Assembly (NCBI GenBank): GCA_036825435.1
Contig: DAISYG010000041.1
Coordinates: 1-17,469, forward strand
Length of the DNA: 17,469 nt
Direction of reading: 5' to 3'
DNA from: UBA931 sp036825435
GTDB taxonomy: Bacteria > Pseudomonadota > Gammaproteobacteria > Burkholderiales > Casimicrobiaceae
Below are positions 7,881 through 16,018 of this stretch, one piece after another. Under the pieces are notes generated by a model. That model searched no databases. It saw nothing but the letters and a program-made list of their open reading frames with translations, and was not told where the DNA came from. The first letter of the stretch is position 1. Each line of letters begins with the position of its first letter. The position numbers were made by a program, and so were the translations under genes.

Positions 7881-9980
7881 ATGTCCAAAAATACACCGCG
7901 TAAACTTTTTATTACCACGGCATTGCCGTACGCCAACGGCGTCTTCCACATCGGCCACATCATGGAGTACATCCAGGCTGACATTTGGGTGCGCCATCAG
8001 CGTATGCAGCTCAACGAAGACGATCGCTTATATTTTGTTTGCGCCGATGATGTGCATGGCGCACCGATCATGCTCAAGGCCGAAGCCGAAGGCGTTACTC
8101 CGCAGGCGCTGGTCGCGCGCATCGCGGCGACGCGTCCCAGATGTTTGAACGGTTTTCATATTTCGTTTGATCATTGGCACAGCACCGATTCGCCGGAAAA
8201 CGTTGAATTGTCGCGTGATATTTATCTGCGGCTCAAGGCGTGCGGTTTGATTGACTGCAAAACAATCGAGCAGTTTTTTGATTCGGTCAAAAACATGTTT
8301 CTGCCCGACCGCTACATCAAGGGCGAGTGCCCGCGTTGCCATGCGCCGGATCAATACGGTGATGCTTGCGAGCAATGTAGCGCCGTGTACAACGCAACTG
8401 AATTGCTGCATCCGCGCTCGATACTTTCCGATGCAACCCCGGTATTGAAAAAATCCGAACATTATTTTTTCCGACTTTCTGATCCGCGCTGTCTTGAATT
8501 CCTGCGTAGTTGGATCAAGGGCGGACGTTTGCAGAGCGAGGTGGAGAACAAAATTCGAGAGTGGTTGGGCAAGGATGGCGAAGAAAGTAAAATCGTCGAT
8601 TGGGATATTTCCCGCGATGCGCCGTATTTCGGCATTGAAATTCCCGATGCCTCCGGCAAGTACTTCTACGTGTGGCTGGACGCACCGATCGGTTATTTGG
8701 CGAGTCTGAAAGCGCGGCTGGCGCAGGATGGCATGGCGCTGGAAGATTACCTGACTGATCCGGGTATTGAACAGTACCATTTTATCGGCAAAGATATTAT
8801 TTACTTTCATACACTGTTCTGGCCAGCGATCATGAAATTCGCCGGAACGCCGTACCATGTGCCCGACAATGTTTTTGTTCATGGCTTCATCACTTTTTCC
8901 GGCGAGAAAATGTCCAAGTCGCGTGGCACGGGCATCAGTCCCGAGCTCTATCTTGATCTGGGGCTGAATCCCGAGTGGCTGCGCTATTACATGGCGGCGA
9001 AACTCAATGACCGCGTCGAAGACCTCGACTTCAATCCCGATGATTTCATCGCTCGCGTCAACAGTGATCTGGTCGGAAAATACGTCAATATCGCCAGCCG
9101 CACGGCGACATTTCTGAAAAAACATTTCGCCAATCAACTCGGAGATGATTTCGCCGATCTGCCGATCGCGCAGACGATTCGCGCCGAAGCGGAAACGCTT
9201 GCCGAGTTGATGAATCAACGGCAGTTTTCACAGGCGGTGCGCCGCATCATGGAACTGGCGGATCGCATGAACGAATTCTGGGATCAGCAAGCGCCGTGGA
9301 CGCTGGCAAAGCGTTTTGATGCATTAACCGAGGAAGAGCGAGCGTCATTGCACAACACCTGTTCGGTGGCGCTGGAAGTATTTCGTCTGCTGAGTCTATA
9401 TTTGAAACCGATATTGCCCAAGCTGGTTGCCGATGTTGAACAGTTTCTGGATATTGAGCCGATGAACTGGTGCGATGCGCAGACGTCGCTCGCCGCCGGG
9501 CACGTCATTCATGATTACCAACATCTGATGAAACGCATCGATGTGAAAGAAATTGATCTGTTGCTTGATGTGCAACATGCTGCGGTAGAACAGGCGGCAG
9601 AGAAAGCCAATGCGGCGAAACAGCCGCAGGACAAGAACGAAGAAAAACCGGCGACGATCAGCATTGATGATTTCGTCAAGGTTGATTTGCGCATCGGTAA
9701 AATCATGCATGCCGAAGAGGTCAAGGGTGCGGATAAACTGTTGAAAATCACGGTTGACCTCGGCGAGGAAAAACCACGCACGATTTTTGCCGGAATCAAG
9801 AGCGTTTACGATCCGGAGCAATTGATTGGACGCTTGACGCCGGTCGTTGCCAATCTTGCGCCGCGCAAAATGAAATTCGGCGTTTCAGAAGGCATGATTC
9901 TCGCGGCGTCCGGCAGCGATGCGGGTATTTATCTTCTGCAACCGGATCCGGGCGCGATGCCTGGGATGAAAATAAAATAA
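7881..9980 (+). CDS. metG: Methionyl-tRNA synthetase MetG
   Basis: A 699-residue class I synthetase that charges tRNA-Met in the cytosol. Motifs are HIGH (23-26), KMSKS (343-347), and a zinc knuckle with Cys150, Cys153, Cys163 and Cys166 (CPRC and CEQC). The catalytic core is followed by the alpha-helical anticodon domain, an Ala/Lys/Glu-rich linker (about 565-590) and a C-terminal tRNA-binding domain (about 593-699, with FAGI and NLAPRKMKFG) that dimerises the enzyme. The frame is open further upstream, but the ATG at 7881 is chosen because homology begins at RKLFITTALPYANG and a promoter lies at 7840-7848. No clear Shine-Dalgarno is seen. The next gene follows after 15 bases, so the two are likely cotranscribed. 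Confidence 0.95.
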   Translation: MSKNTPRKLFITTALPYANGVFHIGHIMEYIQADIWVRHQRMQLNEDDRLYFVCADDVHGAPIMLKAEAEGVTPQALVARIAATRPRCLNGFHISFDHWHSTDSPENVELSRDIYLRLKACGLIDCKTIEQFFDSVKNMFLPDRYIKGECPRCHAPDQYGDACEQCSAVYNATELLHPRSILSDATPVLKKSEHYFFRLSDPRCLEFLRSWIKGGRLQSEVENKIREWLGKDGEESKIVDWDISRDAPYFGIEIPDASGKYFYVWLDAPIGYLASLKARLAQDGMALEDYLTDPGIEQYHFIGKDIIYFHTLFWPAIMKFAGTPYHVPDNVFVHGFITFSGEKMSKSRGTGISPELYLDLGLNPEWLRYYMAAKLNDRVEDLDFNPDDFIARVNSDLVGKYVNIASRTATFLKKHFANQLGDDFADLPIAQTIRAEAETLAELMNQRQFSQAVRRIMELADRMNEFWDQQAPWTLAKRFDALTEEERASLHNTCSVALEVFRLLSLYLKPILPKLVADVEQFLDIEPMNWCDAQTSLAAGHVIHDYQHLMKRIDVKEIDLLLDVQHAAVEQAAEKANAAKQPQDKNEEKPATISIDDFVKVDLRIGKIMHAEEVKGADKLLKITVDLGEEKPRTIFAGIKSVYDPEQLIGRLTPVVANLAPRKMKFGVSEGMILAASGSDAGIYLLQPDPGAMPGMKIK

Positions 9981-9995
9981 TAGCTTATTGATGTC

Positions 9996-11798
9996 ATGAT
10001 CCGGCAACTCTTTCGTCCTGCGCTGCTTAACCACATCAGCGGTTATAACCGTGAAAAATTCAAGGCGGATTGCGCGGCGGGTGTGACGGTCGGCGTTGTG
10101 GCATTGCCGCTGGCGATGGCGTTTGCGATTGCGTCAGGTGCGCCACCGCAGGCGGGTATTTTCACCGCGATCATCGCTGGTTTTCTGGTGTCGGCATTGG
10201 GCGGTTCGCGCTACCAAATCGCGGGACCGACGGGCGCTTATATCGTGATCGTGTACGGGATTGTCGCGGAATACGGCTTTGCCAATTTATTGGTGTGCAC
10301 GATGGCATCGGGTGTGTTGCTGCTGCTGATGGGCGTGATGCGCCTGGGCGCGTTGATTCGCTTCATTCCGGTGGCGATCGTGATTGGTTTCACCAACGGT
10401 ATCGCAGTACTGATCATGCTTTCGCAAGTTAAAGACTTCCTCGGTTTGGATATCATCTTACCTGAAGAGTTCTTTGCCAAGATCGGTGCGATTGCAGCCA
10501 ACATCGGTTCGACGAATTGGCATTCGGTATTGCTTAGCACGGTGTGCGTATTGGCGATCTGGTTCTGGCCGACGGCGCGCGGTATCTTGACGACAGGCGC
10601 GGCGTTGAAAGCGCAGGAAGATCAGCCGCTGAACCGAAGGAACTTGTGGGACAGCACTTGGAAAGCGACGCGCTTTTTGTTCACGCAAACGGTTTCGCGC
10701 ACGGCAAAGGTATGGGGCTGGATGATGCGTATTCCAGCGCCGATCGCCGTGATGATTCTGGCTGCGATCGTCGTTGCCGCATTACGCCCCTTCGGCTTTT
10801 CGGTAGAAACCATCGGCACGCGTTTCGATGGAGGTATTCCACAGGCGCTGCCAGCGTTCAGTGTTCCCGACTTTTCTTGGGAAAGTTTGCGCAAACTGGC
10901 GGCGCCGACCATCACGATCGCGCTACTTGGCGCGATCGAGTCGCTGCTTTCAGCGCGTGTTGCAGACGCGCAAACCGATGACCGTCACGATCCCAATCAG
11001 GAATTGATAGCGCAAGGAATCGCCAATATGGTTGTTCCGTTTTTCGGCGGCATTCCGGCGACTGGCGCGATTGCCCGTACCGCAACTAATATTCGCGCGG
11101 GTGCGATTACGCCGATTTCGGGAATGGTTCATGCACTGGTTTTGCTGTTGATCGTGCTGATTGCCGCGCCTTTGGCGAGCCATATCCCGTTGGCGGCGCT
11201 GTGCGCGATTTTGATCGTCGTCGCCTACAACATGGGCGACTGGCACGCATTCTACAAGATGCAGCGTTTTCCGTTGCGTTATCGCATCATTTTGCTTTCG
11301 ACATTTTTCATCACCGTCATTTTCGATCTGACACTGGCAGTAGAAATCGGTCTGGTGCTGGCAAGCTTGTTCTTCATTTTCCGCGTTTCCAACCTGACGC
11401 GTATTGAACGTGTCACAAGTGATGAACTCCCCGCCGATGTTGCCTGTTATCGTTTGCGCGGTTCGCTCTTTTTCGGCGCCGTAGGCAAAATCGAACCGTT
11501 GATGGATGCGCGTTTCAATTCGGCGAAGATTGTTTTGCTCAACATGCATTACATGCTGGATATCGATGATACCGGTCTGGATGCACTTTCTTCGTTGAAC
11601 AAATCGCTGCAAAAACGCGGCGGTTATCTGGTGCTGTTCGACCTTGATCCAAGTGTGCGCGAGAGCATGGAACGCACCGGGTTCATTCGCGATACGCTCG
11701 GCGAATACAATGTTGTTGATGATTTTCAATCGGCGCTGGCGCGGGTTCGGTCTGAGCCAAGAGCCGAATTTTCAAAGGAATCGTCTGTAGCGTCTTGA
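9996..11798 (+). CDS. SulP-family anion transporter with STAS domain
   Basis: A 600-residue inner-membrane protein of the SulP (SLC26) family. The N-terminal half has the family signature in VALPLAMAFAIASG and the QIAGPTGA segment of the substrate site. The core also carries Glu315 in GAIESLLSA, and GGIPATGAIARTATNIRAG close to the pattern of E. coli DauA. A cytoplasmic STAS domain occupies about 482-585. Family substrates include sulfate, bicarbonate and C4-dicarboxylates, and the sequence alone does not decide between them. An insertion of roughly 50 residues (about 196-247), rich in Arg, Lys and Trp, interrupts the membrane domain. The start follows the metG stop by 15 bases with no evident ribosome binding site, suggesting readthrough from metG. 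Its last 73 bases overlap the convergent glycosyltransferase gene. Confidence 0.88.
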   Translation: MIRQLFRPALLNHISGYNREKFKADCAAGVTVGVVALPLAMAFAIASGAPPQAGIFTAIIAGFLVSALGGSRYQIAGPTGAYIVIVYGIVAEYGFANLLVCTMASGVLLLLMGVMRLGALIRFIPVAIVIGFTNGIAVLIMLSQVKDFLGLDIILPEEFFAKIGAIAANIGSTNWHSVLLSTVCVLAIWFWPTARGILTTGAALKAQEDQPLNRRNLWDSTWKATRFLFTQTVSRTAKVWGWMMRIPAPIAVMILAAIVVAALRPFGFSVETIGTRFDGGIPQALPAFSVPDFSWESLRKLAAPTITIALLGAIESLLSARVADAQTDDRHDPNQELIAQGIANMVVPFFGGIPATGAIARTATNIRAGAITPISGMVHALVLLLIVLIAAPLASHIPLAALCAILIVVAYNMGDWHAFYKMQRFPLRYRIILLSTFFITVIFDLTLAVEIGLVLASLFFIFRVSNLTRIERVTSDELPADVACYRLRGSLFFGAVGKIEPLMDARFNSAKIVLLNMHYMLDIDDTGLDALSSLNKSLQKRGGYLVLFDLDPSVRESMERTGFIRDTLGEYNVVDDFQSALARVRSEPRAEFSKESSVAS

Positions 11799-12754
11799 GT
11801 CTGAGGACATGCTTCGGAATCGGCCAGGATTTTTTCGTCGATACAGTAAAGTGGTCGTCGTTTGACTTCGTTGTAAATCAAAGCCAGATATTCGCCGATA
11901 ACGCCCAACGCCAGCATGATGGCGCTGCCGATGATCAAGAGGAGAAGGATGACGGTGGTAAAACCACTGACGGCATTACCCGCTATCTTGTTGTAAATGG
12001 TCTGAATGCCGAGGAGCGCCGAAAGCAGAACGAAAATGAAACCCAGCAGCGTTACAATGTGAAGCAGCGCTGAACTGAATGAGGTGATGGATGTCAATGC
12101 CAATCGAGCGAGCTTCCAAAAAGGCCATTTGCTTTTTCCGGAAGAGCGCTCACCCGGAGTAAACGGAATGGAGACCGTTTTATATCCGAACCAGGAAACG
12201 AGCCCCCGAAAAAAAAGACTGCGTTCGGACAGGCGAAGATAAGAATCGAGTACTTTTTTGTCCAGTAATTTGAAATCACACGAGCCGCGAAGATCCAGAC
12301 CGGTAAGTGGTTTGCTTATCCTGAAGTAAATATTTCGGTACCACCTTTTTCCGCCTTGTTGAAGGTCGTCATTTTTGACGGCTTCGACCACGTCCGCATG
12401 TTCGGATTTCCAAATATGAAGCATTTGCGGAATCAACGAAGGTGGATGCTGCAAATCGGCATCCATGATAACAGCACAATCTCCGCGCGCGATTTCGCAT
12501 CCGGCACGTATCGCTGCCTCTTTTCCAAAACGTCGGGTAAAACGGGTTGCGGAAATGAAAGGGAATGTTTTTCGCAGCGTTTGGATAACGTGCCATGAAT
12601 GATCGGTTGAACCGTCATCGACAAGAATAAGCTCATACGGCACGCCCTCTTTCTTCATGACGCGATCAAGCTCGTTCACCGTTTCCGGCAGCATTTTTTC
12701 CTCGTTATGTACCGGAATAATGACTGAACAAACGATAATATTTTTTTCTGGCAT
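11726..12754 (-). CDS. Family 2 glycosyltransferase, GtrB/DPM1-like, membrane-anchored
   Basis: A 342-residue protein with an N-terminal GT-A domain (about 7-225) and two C-terminal membrane segments (about 228-252 and 264-290). Motifs are DDGS (46-49), RFGKEAAIRAG (75-85), DADLQHPP (98-105) and a basic stretch at the membrane edge, NEVKRRP. This set is typical of enzymes such as GtrB and DPM1 that load a sugar from a nucleotide donor onto a polyprenyl phosphate on the cytoplasmic face. The sugar is not predictable. A longer frame reaches 12841, but the ATG at 12752-12754 is preferred: homology starts at once and a -10 element lies at 12808-12816 inside the longer version. It follows the GT-C-like gene, its likely partner. 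The Ser/Asp/Thr-rich tail overlaps the sulP gene by 73 bases. Confidence 0.88.
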   Translation of the reverse strand: MPEKNIIVCSVIIPVHNEEKMLPETVNELDRVMKKEGVPYELILVDDGSTDHSWHVIQTLRKTFPFISATRFTRRFGKEAAIRAGCEIARGDCAVIMDADLQHPPSLIPQMLHIWKSEHADVVEAVKNDDLQQGGKRWYRNIYFRISKPLTGLDLRGSCDFKLLDKKVLDSYLRLSERSLFFRGLVSWFGYKTVSIPFTPGERSSGKSKWPFWKLARLALTSITSFSSALLHIVTLLGFIFVLLSALLGIQTIYNKIAGNAVSGFTTVILLLLIIGSAIMLALGVIGEYLALIYNEVKRRPLYCIDEKILADSEACPQTQDATDDSFENSALGSDRTRASAD

Positions 12755-12807
12755 GTTATCCGTGGAAACAATAGATGTTAAGCAAAGCAATATCGAAAAC
12801 TCCGAAG

Positions 12808-12816
12808 ATTTTAACA
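12808..12816 (-). promoter_or_regulatory. Extended -10 promoter of the family 2 glycosyltransferase
   Basis: Read on the minus strand, TGTTAAAAT at 12816-12808 matches the extended -10 pattern. It lies in the 171-base gap between the two glycosyltransferase genes and gives a leader of about 50 bases to the ATG at 12754. No strong -35 is visible. The rest of the gap holds nothing I can name. Confidence 0.45.
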
Positions 12817-12925
12817 GATGCGCTTTGGAGCTTCTGAACACATTTGCCGTGCCGTGCCATAAGTGGCTGAAACCGAGCGTGGCATCAATGATTCGTGTTT
12901 CTTGCGGATCATTGTACGCTCATTT

Positions 12926-14794
12926 TTAAAATGAAACGATATCGACAAACTTTTGATCGGCCTTGATATCGAATGTCCAGATATTGTTTTCCGCAGACAA
13001 GGTTTGCGGAGAAGAAAGCACGATCGTGTTCGAGTTGTCGGAGTACGCTGGCGAGATGGGTTTGCCGTTGACCATGATGTTTTCAATGGAAAAGGCGGGC
13101 GAACGACATGCAATAAGGAGCGATTCTTTGCCAGGAACGGAGATTTCATAGTGCCGCTGCTCAATCACACCCGGTTGGCGATTTGTCGGCGGAAAAATAT
13201 TGGGGTCGGCCAAAGCCATGGGTAGGCTCGTTTCATTATAAGATTTCCTGGGCACCACCGTGCCGAAAGAGCCGATTCTTGACAGAGCCTCCATATCCGA
13301 CTCTTCCCATGCGTAATCACGCAAACCGATGAGCAACAAATGATCATCTTTATCGAAGTGTCCGCCCAATTTTAATAATTCCGGTGTTTGACATTTTTCG
13401 AGCCCGGCGCCAAAGGTCGCATCAATGAAAAGCGGGTAGTGCCCATAAATCTGCGCAGGTTGACATAAATCAGCAGTGACAGCGAAAAGGTCGGAAACCG
13501 GAAACCGTGCGGCGGTAACATATTTTCCGTCATTGATGAAACGCAGATCGCTGATATTCATGAGAGTGTGTGAACGAGGTGGAGGCGTTTCAACAAAAAG
13601 TCGATGTGGTTCTTTTCCGATATAGATGAAACCAGCCATGGACCAGATAAACCACAACACAAGAGTCGCGGCTGGAAGAACATGAGACTGACGCTTGAAA
13701 AACTCATTAAGACCAATGGCGCATAGTATGGTCATGGCAGGGATATAAGAAAAACTGAACCAATAAGGAGTGACGCTCCTCATCAGCATGATCGCCAATG
13801 TTTGTAATACGATAAAGAAAAACAAGGCAATAACTATTTTCAATTTTCGGGTTGAAGTTTTGGCATATCGGTAAACACCTGCGGCAACCAGCAGCAGAGA
13901 GACAGACAAGAAAGCAATCAAAAGCCAGCTTGAAAGTTCGGTCAACTCAAGCCAGAATCGGGCAACGTAATGAGCGCCATATAAAAAAAGAGCGGCGCAC
14001 AACTCAGTGAAACGTTCGAGCGAAAGCGTCAGTGGTTCCTTGTTTGAATAGGCTGCCAAACTCGTAATATCGGGGCATCCATTCAGAATTTGCCCCACGA
14101 TCATGGGCAAAAACGGCAGGAGGGCAAACACGGCACTCCAAAAAACGAAAGAGCTTCGCTTTTTCCATGACGGCAATACCCAAAACGCGAAAGCACCGAT
14201 GAGCAGCGCAGCGACAAAAGTTGTCGGATGCGCGTGGAGCATCAACGAGATCGTCAGCCCCAACAAACAAAATGAAAGAGGTGTTTGTCGTTTGCGGACA
14301 TGAAGTGCGGCGAAAATACCGAGGATTGTCGTTGCTTCAACGACCATGGTATGGGTGAGCGAAACGAGCGTGAAAGACGACCACCCCGGATACAAACTGG
14401 CGAGGACAAAAATCATCGCCGCGCGCGGACCATCGAACAGCCAACCCAATCGGTAATAGAGAAAAAATTTGCTTGCCCCCAACAGTCCCGTTGTGAAAAC
14501 AACGCTTCCCGGCAATGCGGTTAACCAGAGCGGCAGCGCCAGAATATAAAACCAGAGAGGCCCCAAGTGAAAAGTATTGTTTGCGGCAGGACCATTCAAC
14601 GGAAACTCATGACCGAGCGCAATTTTTTGCGCAAAATAAAAATCACGCGGCGTGTCTGGATACATACCGTTCGAGTGATACGCAGCCCAGACGTAAATGC
14701 CTGCGATAATCAATAAAAAAGCCGCATGTGATATTGGGATACGGCGCAGGGAGAACGACGGCGGCGAAGATTCAATCACGTGATGACAGTCCAA
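12926..14794 (-). CDS. Polytopic membrane protein, probable GT-C (PMT/ArnT-like) glycosyltransferase
   Basis: A 622-residue protein with about eleven or twelve hydrophobic segments in residues 20-392 and a soluble C-terminal part of about 220 residues. The first external loop has the GT-C-like pattern PDTPRDFYFAQ (46-56, candidate catalytic Asp47 or Asp51), then an LNGPA and HLGPLWFY stretch as in PMT/ArnT-like families. Such enzymes move a sugar from a polyprenyl phosphate to a periplasmic acceptor (lipid A, O-antigen, protein). The C-terminal domain looks beta-rich near its end and should lie in the periplasm. The start given is TTG at 14792-14794; GTG at 14777-14779 is an alternative, and neither has a strong ribosome binding site. 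It precedes the GtrB-like gene that could supply its donor. Family is fairly sure; substrate is unknown. Confidence 0.7.
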   Translation of the reverse strand: MDCHHVIESSPPSFSLRRIPISHAAFLLIIAGIYVWAAYHSNGMYPDTPRDFYFAQKIALGHEFPLNGPAANNTFHLGPLWFYILALPLWLTALPGSVVFTTGLLGASKFFLYYRLGWLFDGPRAAMIFVLASLYPGWSSFTLVSLTHTMVVEATTILGIFAALHVRKRQTPLSFCLLGLTISLMLHAHPTTFVAALLIGAFAFWVLPSWKKRSSFVFWSAVFALLPFLPMIVGQILNGCPDITSLAAYSNKEPLTLSLERFTELCAALFLYGAHYVARFWLELTELSSWLLIAFLSVSLLLVAAGVYRYAKTSTRKLKIVIALFFFIVLQTLAIMLMRSVTPYWFSFSYIPAMTILCAIGLNEFFKRQSHVLPAATLVLWFIWSMAGFIYIGKEPHRLFVETPPPRSHTLMNISDLRFINDGKYVTAARFPVSDLFAVTADLCQPAQIYGHYPLFIDATFGAGLEKCQTPELLKLGGHFDKDDHLLLIGLRDYAWEESDMEALSRIGSFGTVVPRKSYNETSLPMALADPNIFPPTNRQPGVIEQRHYEISVPGKESLLIACRSPAFSIENIMVNGKPISPAYSDNSNTIVLSSPQTLSAENNIWTFDIKADQKFVDIVSF

Positions 14795-14831
14795 GTTTAC
14801 AAAACGAATAAGCGTGCTCGGTATATGATTG

Positions 14832-14837
14832 TATAAT
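14832..14837 (+). promoter_or_regulatory. -10 element of argF, overlapping a divergent -10
   Basis: A perfect TATAAT lies 54 bases before the argF ATG. The -35 position is poor (TAAGCG at 17-base spacing), hinting at activator dependence or a weak promoter. On the other strand the same bases read TACAAT (14833-14828), a possible -10 for the divergent membrane protein. The surrounding TGATTGTATAATGCA is loosely palindromic but is not a convincing ARG box. Confidence 0.5.
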
Positions 14838-14891
14838 GCAAACTCACTTTTCAGAACGCATCTGACTCATTTGTTTCCGGAGAATCGAAAA

Positions 14892-15818
14892 ATGACGCAA
14901 CCCCGACATTTCCTGACCCTCAACGACTGCTCGGTTGACGAGCTTCATTATCTGTTCAAGCGTGCAGCGTGGATCAAGGCGCGCTTGAAGCGCGGCGAGC
15001 CTTGCCATACGCTGACCGATAAAACGCTGGCGATGATTTTTGAAAAGTCGTCAACGCGCACGCGCGTTTCGTTTGAAACCGGCATGTTGCAACTGGGCGG
15101 CAACGCGTTGATGTTGAGTTCGGGGGACACGCAGATTGCGCGTGGCGAGCCGGTCAAGGATACGTCGCGGGTGATTTCGAGCATGGTCGATATCATCATG
15201 ATTCGCACCTATGCGCAGTCGATGGTGGAGGAGTTCGCCAGTTATTCGCGCGTGCCGATTATCAACGGATTGACCGATGAACACCATCCATGCCAAGTGC
15301 TTACGGATGTCTTTACCTACCAAGAACATCGCGGCGCGATCACCGGGAAAATCGTGACCTGGATCGGTGACGCCAACAACATGCTCTATTCGTGGCTGCA
15401 TGCGGCGGCTCTGCTGGATTTCAAAATGCATGTTTCAACGCCGCCCGCTTATGCCATTGATGACGCGCGACTGACGGACAAGGAGCGCGCGCATTTGGAG
15501 GTTTTTGCCGATCCGCGCGATGCGGCGCGCGGTGCGTCGTTGATCACCACGGACGTGTGGGCGAGCATGGGCATGGAGTCTGAAAATGAGCAGCGCAGAC
15601 GCGATTTCAAGGGCTGGTGCGTGGACAACGCCATGATGGCATCGGGTACGCCCGACGCCGTATTCATGCATTGTCTGCCGGCTCATCGTGGCGAGGAGGT
15701 TACCGAAGAGGTGATCGACGGCCCGCAGAGCCTGACTTGGGTGGAGGCGGAAAACCGGATGCACGCACAAAAAGCATTGCTGGAATTTTTACTGCGGGGA
15801 CGGCTGGAAACGGATTAG
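14892..15818 (+). CDS. argF: Ornithine carbamoyltransferase
   Basis: A 308-residue cytosolic enzyme, the normal length for the family, that makes citrulline from ornithine and carbamoyl phosphate. The carbamoyl phosphate site is STRTR (54-58) and HPCQ (132-135). The ornithine-binding SMG loop is in DVWASMG (221-227), and the catalytic-cysteine motif is HCLPAHRGEE (260-269). The frame is open back to 14829, but the ATG at 14892 is right: GGAGAA at 14879-14884 stands seven bases before it, homology begins at PRHFLTLND, and the longer start would lie inside the -10 element. argG, the next pathway enzyme, follows 200 bases downstream on the same strand. Confidence 0.96.
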   Translation: MTQPRHFLTLNDCSVDELHYLFKRAAWIKARLKRGEPCHTLTDKTLAMIFEKSSTRTRVSFETGMLQLGGNALMLSSGDTQIARGEPVKDTSRVISSMVDIIMIRTYAQSMVEEFASYSRVPIINGLTDEHHPCQVLTDVFTYQEHRGAITGKIVTWIGDANNMLYSWLHAAALLDFKMHVSTPPAYAIDDARLTDKERAHLEVFADPRDAARGASLITTDVWASMGMESENEQRRRDFKGWCVDNAMMASGTPDAVFMHCLPAHRGEEVTEEVIDGPQSLTWVEAENRMHAQKALLEFLLRGRLETD

Positions 15819-16018
15819 AATAGTCCGTTTGGGAATTCTGGGCTCGTTCACGTTCGTTGCGTTTTTCAGATACTTCTCGCAAAATTTGGTGGTTGGTATT
15901 AAAGAAACCAAGATAACTCCGGTTGCGAAAGCGTTGTTCACGCAACACACGCATCGGCGAAAATAAACGGTCGGCTGTTTACAGCAGATCATGTGTCAAT
16001 GTCAGTCAAGGAAAATTC
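15819..16018. other. argF-argG intergenic region, no gene recognised
   Basis: These 200 bases hold no convincing gene. Several short inverted repeats are visible: GTTGCG/CGCAAC around 15922-15946, TTGCG/CGCAA around 15858-15883, and TTGGT/ACCAA around 15894-15912. Short open frames exist on the minus strand, but none has a ribosome binding site or a recognisable family. The argG ribosome binding site, AAGGA, is at its end (16009-16013). It may hold an argG promoter or a decayed repeat; no clear -35/-10 pair is seen. Confidence 0.4.

Noticed and set aside
8124..8159. Possible pair of compensating single-base indels in metG: between 8138 and 8155 the neighbouring frame reads QMFERF, which would join well to HISFD.
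   Set aside because: The given frame is open, has the same length and keeps the conserved Gly-Phe before HISFD. Both readings are plausible, so there is no ground to call an error; raw reads or close orthologues would decide.
12755..12841. 29-residue N-terminal extension of the family 2 glycosyltransferase.
   Set aside because: The extension covers an extended -10 element and precedes the start of the conserved GT-A domain; the ATG at 12754 is the better start.
14822..14842. ARG box at the argF promoter.
   Set aside because: TGATTGTATAATGCA departs from the TGAAT-N4-ATTCA pattern in spacing and sequence, and there is no second adjacent box.
14829..14891. Longer argF start at 14829.
   Set aside because: It would lie inside the -10 element. 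The ATG at 14892 has a well-spaced GGAGAA.
15700..15992. Minus-strand small open frames in the argF-argG gap, considered as a transposase remnant.
   Set aside because: No transposase motif, terminal inverted repeat or target duplication could be recognised, and the frames run into argF antisense.
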